Shown: one piece after another, positions 1-8,643 of the stretch
Position numbering within the stretch: position 1 is the stretch's first letter
How the letters are laid out: each line of letters opens with the position of its first letter
From: a virus
Length of the DNA stretch: 29,299 nucleotides
Strand: one strand, 5' to 3'
IMG/VR virus record: IMGVR_UViG_3300008448_007227
Span: 1 to 29,299 of that record
The notes under the pieces: model-generated
What the model saw: only the letters and a program-made list of their open reading frames with translations
What the model was told of the DNA's origin: nothing
Databases searched by the model: none
Made by a program: the position numbers and the translations under genes

Positions 1-1
1 C

Positions 2-403
2 TATGTACTACCTATAAATGAGTTTCACAAGTCTTATGTTTGTTTTAACTGCGGTTTTCAAACAAATGATTTAATGCGCGAAGGTGAGTTTAACTTTGAA
101 GAGTATGAGAATGAAATGCCAGAACTTTATAAAGAGATCAAGTACACAGATTCAGAAGGTAGAGTTTGGTATCCTCATGTAATTAATATTGAAGGTAAAG
201 GTACCGTATTTGCTAATGGATCATCAAAAGAAGATTGGCAATGGTCTGCAATCAAATCTGTACTTCTTACAGAAGAAGAGAAAGAAAGTCCTAAATTTAA
301 AGGAAAGCTATTTAAGTCAGACTCAAAGACTTTACAAAACTTTGGTAATGACTACTTTTCTGCTTGTGATTATATATCATTTTTTGATGTACAATTAAAT
401 TAA
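2..403 (+). CDS. 3' part of unrecognised protein with a CxxC pair (5' end outside window)
   Basis: The reading frame is open from base 2, so the internal Met codon at 74 is probably not the true start; 133 codons plus stop are visible. The visible part begins YVLPINEFHK and has a Cys-x2-Cys pair (visible residues 14 and 17, in 'VCFNCGF') that could be half of a zinc knuckle, the rest lying upstream. The remainder is acidic and aromatic-rich with no catalytic motif I recognise. It ends four bases before the first glycosyltransferase gene, so it may share that transcript. A phage protein of unknown function is the most I can say. Confidence 0.7.
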   Translation, partial: YVLPINEFHKSYVCFNCGFQTNDLMREGEFNFEEYENEMPELYKEIKYTDSEGRVWYPHVINIEGKGTVFANGSSKEDWQWSAIKSVLLTEEEKESPKFKGKLFKSDSKTLQNFGNDYFSACDYISFFDVQLN

Positions 404-407
404 TGTT

Positions 408-1028
408 ATGGCTACAATTAGTTATGCTATCACTGCTTGTAATGAGCACGTTGAATTAGATAGATTATTAGAGATGTTAACTAACTCTATAAGACTAGAA
501 GATGAGATAGTTATACAACTTGATAAAACAGCAACAGCAGAAGTTAGATCTGTTTGCTTTGATTTTGGTAGGCCTAATCTTAGAGTAGTAGAGTATCCTT
601 TAAATAATGACTTTGCTTCATTTAAAAATAACTTAAGTAAAGAGTGCTTGAAGGACTACATCTTTCAAATTGATGCAGATGAATATCCCCATGAGCATTT
701 AGTCTTATCACTAGATGATATTGTTTCTTATAATCAAACAATTGATGTATTTTTAGTTCCTAGAATAAACACTGTTTCTGGATTGACTCAAGAACATATA
801 AATAAGTGGAGATGGCAAGTGAATGAGAATGATTGGGTTAATTTTCCAGATTATCAGTGGAGGATATGGAAAAATAAAAAGGGCATTCATTGGATAAACA
901 AAGTTCACGAGAGACTTAATGGATTCAGTCAATATTCTTTATTACCTCAAATGGAAGAATATTGTTTATTTCATCCTAAAGATATAGAAAGACAAGAAAG
1001 ACAAAATCAATATTATAATACAATTTAG
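408..1028 (+). CDS. Family 2-type (GT-A) glycosyltransferase, short
   Basis: Predicted inverting glycosyltransferase that would transfer a sugar from a nucleotide donor in the cytoplasm. The N-terminus 'ISYAITACNE' is the usual GT2 opening strand, and 'QIDADEYP' (about residues 87-94) supplies the metal/nucleotide-binding DxD motif. At 206 aa it resembles the compact WaaE/KdtX-like group rather than processive synthases, and it has no membrane segment. The start is preceded by GTT directly before ATG, as at many starts in this window. It opens the sugar operon, and the next gene begins two bases after its stop. The class is fairly secure; donor and acceptor are unknown. Confidence 0.82.
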   Translation: MATISYAITACNEHVELDRLLEMLTNSIRLEDEIVIQLDKTATAEVRSVCFDFGRPNLRVVEYPLNNDFASFKNNLSKECLKDYIFQIDADEYPHEHLVLSLDDIVSYNQTIDVFLVPRINTVSGLTQEHINKWRWQVNENDWVNFPDYQWRIWKNKKGIHWINKVHERLNGFSQYSLLPQMEEYCLFHPKDIERQERQNQYYNTI

Positions 1029-1030
1029 TT

Positions 1031-2392
1031 ATGTCAAAAAAAGAACTGTATCAAGATCTAGAAGGTTACGAATTTACAGAGAAAGAAATACTACAATTAG
1101 TAGAAAGTTATATAAAAGAAAAACACAGTCAAAAAACATGGAAACCAGGTGAAGATTGGGTACAATATGCCGGACCTTATTTTAACTCAGATGAATATGT
1201 TGCCGCTGTTAAAAGTTTACTTAGTGAGTGGTTAGTATTAGGAGCTGATGCAAATAAATTTGAAACTAAATTTCCTAGATTATTTGGTAAAGAGTACGGT
1301 TTATTAGCTAATTCAGGATCGAGTGCTAACTTAATGATGATGTTAGCAATGACTTCTAAAAGAGGTTTAAATCTACCTAAAGGAACAAAGGTAATTACTC
1401 CTATTGCTGGCTTTCCTACAACAATTAATCCAATACTTCAAGTAGGTTTTCAGCCATTATTTGTTGATATTGAATTGGAAACACTTAATCTAGATCTAGA
1501 CCAAGTAGAACAAGCATGCATTGATAATCCTGATGCTAAAATAATTACATTCGCTCACGTATTAGGAAATCCACCTAATATGAATAAACTAATGGAAATA
1601 GTTGAAAAGTATAAACTAATCCTATTAGAAGACTGTTGCGATGCTTTAGGATCTTCATTTGAAGGAAAACCGCTAGGATCTTTCGGTGAAATGGCCAGTT
1701 GCTCTTTCTACCCAGCCCATCATATGACTATAGGTGAAGGAGGATTCGTTGCATGTAAAGACCTAAATACAGAAAGAATCATTAGGAGTTTTAGAGAGTG
1801 GGGTCGTGGTTGTTACTGTATAGGAAAACAAAATCTATTAGAGAAAGGATCTTGTGGTTGTCGCTTCAATACATGGCTACCATCGCTACCAGATGATCTA
1901 TTTGATCACAAATATGTTTATGAAGAGATAGGGTATAATTTGAAACCTATTGAGCTACAGGCATCAATTGGATTAGTTCAAATGGAAAAGCTTGAAGAGA
2001 TAGGTAGGATGAGAAGAGAGAACTATAAGAATCTATTCAAAGCATTTAAAAAATATAAAGATCACTTTCATTTACATGAAGCGCAACCAGGTTCAGATGT
2101 AGATTGGTTTGCATTCCCTATAACAGTTAAGGATAGCTCACCATTTAAAAGATCAGACATTTGTCAATTTTTTGAAGCAAATAAAATTCAAACTAGACCA
2201 TACTTCGCAGGAAATATAATGTTGCAACCAGCTTATCAAGGATTAATGGATCCAAAAGAAGTTATTGAAAAATTCCCTGTAGCAAGAAAAGTTACAACAG
2301 ACACTTTCTTTTTAGGAACATCACCAGTAATTAATAAAGAAAAGACTGACTACGTTGAAATGATTCTTGATAAATTTATGAACAAATTATGA
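1031..2392 (+). CDS. rfbH: RfbH/E1-like NDP-4-keto-6-deoxyhexose 3-dehydratase, [2Fe-2S] and PMP-dependent
   Basis: Member of the DegT/DnrJ/EryC1 fold, but of the dehydratase branch that removes the C3 hydroxyl of a nucleotide 4-keto-6-deoxyhexose en route to 3,6-dideoxy sugars. Two signatures support this. The Schiff-base lysine position is a His-His pair (residues 230-231, 'YPAHHMTIGEGG'). The iron-sulfur ligands of E1, C-x57-C-x1-C-x7-C, appear as Cys203-x57-Cys261-x1-Cys263-x11-Cys275, with four extra residues in the last spacer. Length is 453 aa against about 437 for RfbH. The enzyme normally needs an E3 flavin/[2Fe-2S] reductase, and none is encoded in the window. Its stop overlaps the next start (ATGA). 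The true nucleotide, CDP or dTDP, cannot be told from sequence. Confidence 0.9.
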   Translation: MSKKELYQDLEGYEFTEKEILQLVESYIKEKHSQKTWKPGEDWVQYAGPYFNSDEYVAAVKSLLSEWLVLGADANKFETKFPRLFGKEYGLLANSGSSANLMMMLAMTSKRGLNLPKGTKVITPIAGFPTTINPILQVGFQPLFVDIELETLNLDLDQVEQACIDNPDAKIITFAHVLGNPPNMNKLMEIVEKYKLILLEDCCDALGSSFEGKPLGSFGEMASCSFYPAHHMTIGEGGFVACKDLNTERIIRSFREWGRGCYCIGKQNLLEKGSCGCRFNTWLPSLPDDLFDHKYVYEEIGYNLKPIELQASIGLVQMEKLEEIGRMRRENYKNLFKAFKKYKDHFHLHEAQPGSDVDWFAFPITVKDSSPFKRSDICQFFEANKIQTRPYFAGNIMLQPAYQGLMDPKEVIEKFPVARKVTTDTFFLGTSPVINKEKTDYVEMILDKFMNKL

Positions 2393-3372
2393 AAATAGCT
2401 TTTCTTACAGAAATGGGTTTTATAGGAAAGATAAATGAAGACTTTCCTAATATGAGAACCGAGTTTGCTTGGATGCACGCTCTAGATGCAGATCACTACA
2501 ATATAAGATCTTTTGAATCTATTAAAGATTATGATCATGTATTCATAATATTTCCAAAAGGAGAAGTATATCTAAATTCAATAGGACTAAAACTCATAAA
2601 CAAAACCAATCCAGTTTCAGATATACTAAGATCTAATCTAGTTAATAAATTAAAATCTAAGAATAAAAAAGTTCACTTTGTACAAGAAGGTCCTCATTGG
2701 TTGTGGAATGATTATGAAATTTATGATCAAATATACTTTTACAATTTAATACAAGAATGTGATTCTATATTTGCCCATAATCAATCAGATACACAATATT
2801 ACAAAGGATTATTTCCAAACAAAGAAGTAAATACTATTCAGACTTTAATGATAGAAAAAAATGTCTCTTCAATAGTCCCTACTAAAGAAGACTTATGTAT
2901 CATTGGAGGAAACTTTGCTAGATGGTATGGGGGTTTTGAGAGTTATATAGTAGCATCTAAGTTCTCTACTCCTATATATGTTCAAGATTCACATGCTAAG
3001 AGAGACGCAGAACAGATGATGGATGGATTGAATCATTTACCAAGAATGGAATGGCTAGATTGGATGAAACAATTATCCAAGTTTAAATACGCAGTACATC
3101 TAATGCCTACAGTAGCTGCTGGAACATTTAGTTTAAATTGTGCTTATTTTGGAATACCTTGTATAGGAAATGAAGATGTAGATACTCAAAATATATGTCA
3201 TCCTCACCTGTCTGTTAAAGTTGGAGATGTAGAAAAAGCTTTGCACTTAGTAAAAATGCTAAAAGAGAACGAAAACTTTTATAAAGGATGTTCAGAAGCT
3301 GCAAAAGAAAATTATAAAAAATACTATTCAATACAAACTTGGAAAGAGAATATTTTAAAAATATTAAAATGA
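2389..3372 (+). CDS. Putative GT-B glycosyltransferase
   Basis: A 327-aa soluble protein that reads like a GT-B (group 1) transferase. The N-terminal half starts 'MKIAFLTEMGF' and alternates strands and helices. The C-terminal half holds 'GTFSLNCAYFGIPCIGNEDVDTQ' (about residues 246-268), which resembles the nucleotide-sugar-binding region of GT4-like enzymes (small residues, then G-x-P, then an acidic residue). The terminal 'SIQTWKENILKIL' helix is also typical of that group. It overlaps both neighbours by ATGA, so translation is probably coupled. Donor and acceptor are unknown. The call rests on fold-like motifs rather than an identified close relative. Confidence 0.6.
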   Translation: MKIAFLTEMGFIGKINEDFPNMRTEFAWMHALDADHYNIRSFESIKDYDHVFIIFPKGEVYLNSIGLKLINKTNPVSDILRSNLVNKLKSKNKKVHFVQEGPHWLWNDYEIYDQIYFYNLIQECDSIFAHNQSDTQYYKGLFPNKEVNTIQTLMIEKNVSSIVPTKEDLCIIGGNFARWYGGFESYIVASKFSTPIYVQDSHAKRDAEQMMDGLNHLPRMEWLDWMKQLSKFKYAVHLMPTVAAGTFSLNCAYFGIPCIGNEDVDTQNICHPHLSVKVGDVEKALHLVKMLKENENFYKGCSEAAKENYKKYYSIQTWKENILKILK

Positions 3373-3776
3373 AAAATGTTAAATGTGGAAATAATGTCAG
3401 CATATCTCATTTCACAAATTTATATGGATGTGAATTAGGAGATAATGTATTTGTTGGACCATTTGTAGAAATTCAATCGAATGTTAAAATAGGAAAAAAT
3501 AGTAGAGTCTCATCCCATTCATTTATATGTTCTAGTGTAGAAATAGGAGAGGATTGTTTTATTGCCCATGGAGTTATGTTTACAAATGATAAGTTCACAG
3601 AGAATAGAGATGGGTGGATAGAAAGAAAGACGGTAGTAGGAAATAATGTAAGAATAGGATCTAATGCAACAATATTACCAGTTAAAATAGGTGATGGTGC
3701 AGTAATCGGAGCAGGCGCAGTGGTTACTAAAGATGTACTACCAAATCAAATAGTTAAAGGAAATCCAGCAAAATGA
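3369..3776 (+). CDS. WlbB/QdtC/FdtC-like left-handed beta-helix sugar N-acyltransferase
   Basis: Hexapeptide-repeat acyltransferase predicted to move an acetyl (or other acyl) group from its CoA ester onto the 3-amino group of a nucleotide-linked aminosugar. Repeats of the I-G-x-x-x-x type run through most of the 135 residues. 'AHGVMFTND' (about 66-74) and the ending 'VVTKDVLPNQIVKGNPAK' are characteristic of the WbpD/WlbB and QdtC/FdtC group. I start it at ATG 3369, which overlaps the previous stop as ATGA; a longer reading from 3339 would add ten non-conserved residues. It ends immediately after the GNPAK motif, lacking the short tail of many relatives. The likely partners are the oxidoreductase at 6468 and the aminotransferase at 7477. 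Confidence 0.85.
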   Translation: MKNVKCGNNVSISHFTNLYGCELGDNVFVGPFVEIQSNVKIGKNSRVSSHSFICSSVEIGEDCFIAHGVMFTNDKFTENRDGWIERKTVVGNNVRIGSNATILPVKIGDGAVIGAGAVVTKDVLPNQIVKGNPAK

Positions 3777-4552
3777 AAATAAGCATAATACATAACACTT
3801 ATAGGTATAATCCATTTATAAGAGAGTCTGTAATATTAAATGTAAAAGCATTAAAAGAAGCGGGAATAGATTATCAATATATAGTTTTTAATGATAATGG
3901 AGATAAAGAAATAGAGACTCTTGTAAAAGATCTAGATATAGAATATCATTATAGTGATTTTAATTATGGTTTTAAAATGTGTAGTGGTGGTTGGGTAGGA
4001 GCTATTAAATTATTGTCTGGTGATTTAGTTCATAATATAGGACAAGACGATGTGTTTACTAGTTTATTTTACAAAAAAATATACGAGAAATTTGAAAAAA
4101 CTAATTGTGATTTAATATATTGCAATGGTTTTATGACTAATGAAAATCTAACCATGACAGGAAATTTACTAGGTCCTTTAAATGGTAATTGGGATTATAA
4201 AAATCCAAGAGAGGTTTTTAATAATTGGCTCGGAGTAGAAAACAAAAAGATAACAAAAGCAAATAATTACATACCAGCTCCAGGAACAGTCTATAAAGCA
4301 AAACTACATAATCAAATAGGTCCTCCAGATTTAGATAATTTTAGAGCTGTAGCTGATTTTGAATATTGGGTTAGAATTTTATATTATGAAAAATATATAG
4401 AGTACATTCAACTACCTTTGTGGCTTTATAGAATTTCTAAATACTCTGTTGGTAAAGAAGTAATTGATGGTAAAGTGAATGATAGAGATTTAGTTCCTTA
4501 TTATCATGAAAAATTAAAAGAAAAATATCAAAATTTATTAGATAATGAATAA
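3773..4552 (+). CDS. Family 2-type (GT-A) glycosyltransferase
   Basis: A 259-aa predicted inverting glycosyltransferase. The GT2 opening 'MKISIIHNTYRYN' is followed by 'HNIGQDDVF' (about 87-95), where QDD takes the place of the DxD metal-binding triad. Later 'ADFEYWVRI' (about 198-206) resembles the acidic catalytic-base segment usually written ED-x-E/D. No membrane helix is present, so it is a cytoplasmic or peripherally attached enzyme. It is coupled on both sides (ATGA upstream, ATGAATAA downstream). Sugar specificity cannot be read from the sequence. Confidence 0.8.
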   Translation: MKISIIHNTYRYNPFIRESVILNVKALKEAGIDYQYIVFNDNGDKEIETLVKDLDIEYHYSDFNYGFKMCSGGWVGAIKLLSGDLVHNIGQDDVFTSLFYKKIYEKFEKTNCDLIYCNGFMTNENLTMTGNLLGPLNGNWDYKNPREVFNNWLGVENKKITKANNYIPAPGTVYKAKLHNQIGPPDLDNFRAVADFEYWVRILYYEKYIEYIQLPLWLYRISKYSVGKEVIDGKVNDRDLVPYYHEKLKEKYQNLLDNE

Positions 4553-5480
4553 TGCAATTATTACTGGAGGTGCTGGATTTGTTGCTTCTCATTTAGCAGA
4601 GGCTATTGAAGATAAATACGATAAGATTTATCTTATTGATAATTTAGTTCGCACAGAAAGTCTTAGAAATATAGAACATTTATCTAAACACAAATTTATT
4701 TTTATAGAGGCAGACATTTCTAAATTTGATTTTAATACTATAGATGCAAGTGTAGTATATCATTTAGCTGCTACAAGAATTAATAGATGCGCAAAGTATC
4801 CTGATGAAGGACACACCTTTTTAGCAGACGGAGGATTTAATGTTGTAAAACATTGTGCAGAAAATGGATTAAAACTTTTCTTTTCGTCTACTGCTTCTGT
4901 TTATAACAATCCTAAAAAATTTCCAATAGAAGAAACAGATCCATGTGAACCTCACACTATTTATGGAGCAGCAAAATATTACACAGAAAGTCTAATGAGA
5001 TCTTTTGCAAAGACTCATGGTCTGAAGTATTCTATCTGTAGATTTTTCTCTGTGTATGGAGTTAGAATGGATTGCGAAGGAGCCTATACAGAGATTATTT
5101 TTAATTGGCTAAATGCTATTAACAGAGGAGAGAGAAAAGTAACAGTATTTGGAAATCCTAATGAAAAAGTATTAGATTTAGTTTATGTTAAAGATATTGT
5201 AAATGCTATTCTAAAAGTAACTGAGGTGTGGGACAATGAAGTGTACAATGTATCAACAGAGCAAGGTGTCACTATCACTGATCTTATTAAAACTATTTCA
5301 GAAACACTAAATGTAAATTTAGAAGTAGAAACTAAGCCTGAGAATAGAACAGATATAGAAAAGAAAAGAGTGGGTTCTGTAGAAAGACTTAGAGGAATAG
5401 GATGGGAACCAATATATGATTTATCAAAAGGAATAAAAGAAACATACGAATGGATAAATTACCTAAATGGTCAGAAATAA
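4545..5480 (+). CDS. NDP-sugar epimerase/dehydratase (extended SDR, GalE-like)
   Basis: NAD(P)-dependent extended short-chain dehydrogenase acting on a nucleotide sugar. The dinucleotide motif is 'GGAGFVASH' (8-16). The active-site segment 'FFSSTASVY' leads to the YxxxK pair Tyr140/Lys144 ('YGAAK'). 'RFFSVYG' and 'DLVYVKDI' are the usual substrate-side motifs of UDP-glucose/UDP-GlcNAc 4-epimerases. At 311 aa the length is normal. It lacks the TDE triad of RmlB-type 4,6-dehydratases, so a C4 epimerase is more likely. The upstream overlap is 8 bases, and the downstream acetyltransferase overlaps its 3' end by 31 bases. Confidence 0.85.
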   Translation: MNNAIITGGAGFVASHLAEAIEDKYDKIYLIDNLVRTESLRNIEHLSKHKFIFIEADISKFDFNTIDASVVYHLAATRINRCAKYPDEGHTFLADGGFNVVKHCAENGLKLFFSSTASVYNNPKKFPIEETDPCEPHTIYGAAKYYTESLMRSFAKTHGLKYSICRFFSVYGVRMDCEGAYTEIIFNWLNAINRGERKVTVFGNPNEKVLDLVYVKDIVNAILKVTEVWDNEVYNVSTEQGVTITDLIKTISETLNVNLEVETKPENRTDIEKKRVGSVERLRGIGWEPIYDLSKGIKETYEWINYLNGQK

Positions 5481-5902
5481 AAAATGAAGTAGGTCATAAG
5501 TACAATGACTTCTGCATATTAAGAGGAAAAGAAAATATCTTTTTGGGCGATGATGTGTGGATAGGATATTTTACACTATTAGATGGTAGTGCTAAATTAG
5601 AAATAGGATCAAAAGTTGCCATATCTTCAGGAGTTCACATATATACACATGATACCTCTTTTCACAAAGCTATGAATACTCCTAAATTACCAGAAGGAGC
5701 GCATGTACTAAGAGCGCCAGTTAAGATAGGTAACAACGTTCAAATAGGAGCAAACTCAATAATACTACCTGGGGTTACTATAGGTGATAATGTTATAATA
5801 GGAGCTCTGTCTTTAGTAAATAAGGATATTCCTTCTAATAGTATAGCAGTAGGAAATCCATGTAAAGTAATAAAAAATATAGAAAATGAAAAGATTAACT
5901 GA
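5450..5902 (+). CDS. Hexapeptide-repeat (LbH) acetyltransferase, maltose/galactoside O-acetyltransferase-like
   Basis: A 150-aa left-handed beta-helix acyltransferase. Hexad repeats cover about residues 28-60 and 92-130. The catalytic-type histidine lies in 'IYTHDTSF' (His67), as in the galactoside/maltose O-acetyltransferase and NodL group. The terminal 'SIAVGNPCKVIKN' is the common LbH closing motif. It therefore differs from the acyltransferase at 3369, which has the HGVMFTND motif instead, and may acetylate a hydroxyl of a sugar or of the finished glycan. Only the start at 5450 leaves the first hexads intact, so the 31-base overlap with the epimerase gene seems real. It overlaps the next gene by 17 bases. 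Confidence 0.85.
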   Translation: MDKLPKWSEIKNEVGHKYNDFCILRGKENIFLGDDVWIGYFTLLDGSAKLEIGSKVAISSGVHIYTHDTSFHKAMNTPKLPEGAHVLRAPVKIGNNVQIGANSIILPGVTIGDNVIIGALSLVNKDIPSNSIAVGNPCKVIKNIENEKIN

Positions 5903-6464
5903 AGTAGGACTTAAATGTAATACAGATAAAGCGTATGGACATGGCTTTACAGAAGTATATGATGATTTTTTCTCTAAATTTAAATCACCTAGAATATTAG
6001 AAATAGGTGTTTATAATGGAGGATCTATGGAAATGTATAATCAATATTATGATTATAGTTGTGAAATAATCGGTATAGATAATGGAGAGCAGCTTTCTTA
6101 TAAACCTAGCCATAAAAATATATCTATTCTAATAGCAGATCAATCAAAACCAGAAGAACTATTTTCAAGAGTAGATGGAAATTTTGATATCATTGTAGAT
6201 GATGGAAGTCATTTTGTAGAGCATCAGATTAATTGCTTTAATTTATTATATAAAAAATTAAATCCAGGAGGAATTTATATTATAGAAGATTTGCATTGTT
6301 GTTATCACCCATTTTATAATCCTAACAATGTAAAAAATACAATAGATTTTTTAAATACTATAGAGAAAGATTTTTATAACATAAAAAATGTAAGTATATT
6401 TTCCAATAAACCTCTTGAAGAAGCGGATAATTTAAGTAGCATAACATCTGTTATAGAATTTTAA
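5886..6464 (+). CDS. Class I SAM-dependent methyltransferase (CmcI/MycE-type)
   Basis: Predicted S-adenosylmethionine-dependent O-methyltransferase of 192 aa. 'DKAYGHGFTEVYDDFF' (about 14-29) is typical of the C-terminal domain of MycE/TylE-type sugar methyltransferases and cephalosporin-hydroxylase-like proteins. Motif I is 'ILEIGVYNGGS' (37-47), the ribose-binding acidic position follows in 'IIGIDNG', and 'IIVDDGSH' resembles the metal-binding segment of this group. 'GGIYIIEDLH' is motif III-like. A sugar hydroxyl in the operon's glycan is the plausible acceptor. The start overlaps the preceding gene by 17 bases. Confidence 0.8.
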   Translation: MKRLTEVGLKCNTDKAYGHGFTEVYDDFFSKFKSPRILEIGVYNGGSMEMYNQYYDYSCEIIGIDNGEQLSYKPSHKNISILIADQSKPEELFSRVDGNFDIIVDDGSHFVEHQINCFNLLYKKLNPGGIYIIEDLHCCYHPFYNPNNVKNTIDFLNTIEKDFYNIKNVSIFSNKPLEEADNLSSITSVIEF

Positions 6465-6467
6465 TTT

Positions 6468-7472
6468 ATGATAAAAGTTTGTTTAATAGGATACGGTTAT
6501 TGGGGGAAAAATTTATTAAGGAATTTATCTTCTTTAGATAATTGTAAAGTTGAATGTGTTTGTGAATTAAATAAAAACACTCAAGATAAAATAAAATCTT
6601 TATACCCTAATATAGAGATAGTATCTAATTATGATGATGTATTTAAAAATTATAATGTAGATGCTGTAGTAATAGCTACTCCTACTCATACACATTTTAA
6701 TTTAGCAAAAAAAGCATTAGACAATAATAAGCATGTCTTAGTAGAAAAGCCCTTCACTACCTCTGTAGAAGAGGCTGAATCTCTAATAGATTTATCCATT
6801 AGTAAAAATTTAACACTAATGGTAGATCACACATTTTTATATAGCGGAGCAGTAGAAACAATAAAAGATTTAGTAAAAACAGATACTATAGGAAAACTAA
6901 AGTATTTCGACTCCACTAGAATTAATTTAGGATTAATACAATCTGATGTGAATGTTTTATGGGATTTGGCACCGCATGATTTATCTATATTGTCTTATAT
7001 TCAAAATGAGGATCCAATAAGCGTAACAGCTACCGGAGTATCACATACAAATAATCAAATAGAGAATATAGCATATATGACTATAAACTATCCATCAGGT
7101 TTTATAGCTCATTTAAATTGTTCATGGTCATCACCAGTAAAAGTAAGAACAACTTTAATAGGCGGAGATAAAAAAATGATTGTGTATGATGATATAAATC
7201 CTACAGAAAAAGTAAAGGTCTACGATTCAGGATTTGATTTTAAAAATGATGAAGATAAATCTAAAATATATGTAGACTATAGAATAGGAGATATCTATAT
7301 ACCTAAATTGAAAACAGATGAACCTCTAAGAAAAATGTTGCAAGACTTTATAAATTCAATATGGTTCTCTAATATTCCGGTATCAAATTATAATATAGGA
7401 TTAAAAACAGTTAAGATACTAGAAGCATCACAAAAATCTATAAAACAAAATAGTAAACAAATATTAATATAA
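6468..7472 (+). CDS. Gfo/Idh/MocA-family sugar oxidoreductase (WlbA/WbpB-like)
   Basis: NAD(P)-dependent oxidoreductase of 334 aa acting on nucleotide-linked sugars, probably at C3. The Rossmann motif is 'IGYGYWGKN' (about 7-15), with the family's 'VEKPFTTS' lysine-containing motif (Glu93-Lys94-Pro95). 'WDLAPHDLSI' (about 165-174) matches the active-site D-x-G/A-x-H-x-x-D pattern of WlbA/WbpB and of 3-ketosugar reductases. The PLP aminotransferase that starts four bases after its stop makes a 3-oxidation then 3-amination pair likely, as in UDP-GlcNAc3NA synthesis. A 3-keto reductase role, as in deoxysugar pathways, is the alternative. Confidence 0.83.
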   Translation: MIKVCLIGYGYWGKNLLRNLSSLDNCKVECVCELNKNTQDKIKSLYPNIEIVSNYDDVFKNYNVDAVVIATPTHTHFNLAKKALDNNKHVLVEKPFTTSVEEAESLIDLSISKNLTLMVDHTFLYSGAVETIKDLVKTDTIGKLKYFDSTRINLGLIQSDVNVLWDLAPHDLSILSYIQNEDPISVTATGVSHTNNQIENIAYMTINYPSGFIAHLNCSWSSPVKVRTTLIGGDKKMIVYDDINPTEKVKVYDSGFDFKNDEDKSKIYVDYRIGDIYIPKLKTDEPLRKMLQDFINSIWFSNIPVSNYNIGLKTVKILEASQKSIKQNSKQILI

Positions 7473-7476
7473 GAAT

Positions 7477-8643
7477 ATGAGTACAAAAATACCTTTAGGT
7501 AAACCTTATTTAAATACTGAAAATATATTAGAAGAAATTAGAAAAGTATTAGATACAAAATGGATCAGCGGTGGACCTACTATTGCTAAGTTTGAAGAAG
7601 AAGTTAAGACATATATAGGAGGGGGATTTCCTGTAGCTGTATCAAATGGTACTATAGCAATAGATATGTCGTTGTTAAGACTAAATAACGGTGAGAGATA
7701 CAAATTAGAAGATGAAATAATAGTTCCTTCTTGGAGTTGGGTAGCAACTGGATTTTCACCTATAAATGTTGGTGCAACTCCTGTATGGTGTGATGTCAAT
7801 GAATATGGCGTTGTAGATGCAGAAGAACTTGAAAAGTTAATAACAGTTAATACAAAAGCAATCATTATAGTTCATCAAATGGGTGTCCCATGTGATCTAG
7901 ATAAGATAAATGAACTATCAGAAAAATATAATATTCCTATTGTTGAAGATGCAGCTTGTGGATTCGGTGCAGAATTTAAAAATAAGAGAATTGGAAACAG
8001 CAGAAATTTAGTAACGTTTTCTTTACAAGCAAGAAAGTGTTTAACAACAGGAGAAGGCGGATTAGTAATAGGAAGGAATTCAGAAGACGCAGAATGGTTT
8101 AAATCTTATAGAGCTTTTGGAACTAGTGTATCTCCTTTAGAAAGAGATAAGGCTCAATTCTTACTTAAAGAACAATTTAACATAGTAGGATCTAATTTTA
8201 AGATAAGTGATATAACAGCAGCTGTAGGTTTAGCTCAATTAAAAACTTTCGATGAAGAAGTAATTAAAAGAGATAAAGCTGGAATCAACTATAATAAATT
8301 AGTTGTAGAGCATCTATCAGAATATGCTGAAGTAGCTAACATAGTTCCTGATTATTGTACAAGATATAATTGGCAAAATTACCACATTTTATTAAATAGT
8401 AATATAAATAGAGACTTAGTCGTTGATAGATTAAGAAAAGAAGGTATAGGGTGTAAATGGGATATACAATGCATTCATATAGAGCCTGTGTTTAATAAAA
8501 AATACGAAAGCATAATTTTACCAGGATCTATGAAATTTCATAATCACGGATTGTGGCTACCTTTCTTTGCAGAAATTTCTGATGAAGAACAACTCTTTGT
8601 TATTAATACACTTAAAAAAATAATAAAAGAAATAGTAGCTTAA
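7477..8643 (+). CDS. DegT/DnrJ/EryC1 PLP-dependent sugar aminotransferase
   Basis: A 388-aa aminotransferase that would convert a keto nucleotide-sugar to an amino sugar, usually with glutamate as donor. 'VSNGTIAIDM' corresponds to the PLP-phosphate-binding SGT segment. 'PIVEDAACGFGAEF' carries the Asp that contacts the pyridine nitrogen. 'QARKCLTTGEGG' keeps the Schiff-base Lys187, in contrast to the His-His pair of the dehydratase at 1031, so this copy should be a true aminotransferase. It lies between the Gfo/Idh oxidoreductase and two transferases. Its stop TAA shares its last base with the next ATG. The product is most likely a 3-amino sugar, judged from context. Confidence 0.88.
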   Translation: MSTKIPLGKPYLNTENILEEIRKVLDTKWISGGPTIAKFEEEVKTYIGGGFPVAVSNGTIAIDMSLLRLNNGERYKLEDEIIVPSWSWVATGFSPINVGATPVWCDVNEYGVVDAEELEKLITVNTKAIIIVHQMGVPCDLDKINELSEKYNIPIVEDAACGFGAEFKNKRIGNSRNLVTFSLQARKCLTTGEGGLVIGRNSEDAEWFKSYRAFGTSVSPLERDKAQFLLKEQFNIVGSNFKISDITAAVGLAQLKTFDEEVIKRDKAGINYNKLVVEHLSEYAEVANIVPDYCTRYNWQNYHILLNSNINRDLVVDRLRKEGIGCKWDIQCIHIEPVFNKKYESIILPGSMKFHNHGLWLPFFAEISDEEQLFVINTLKKIIKEIVA

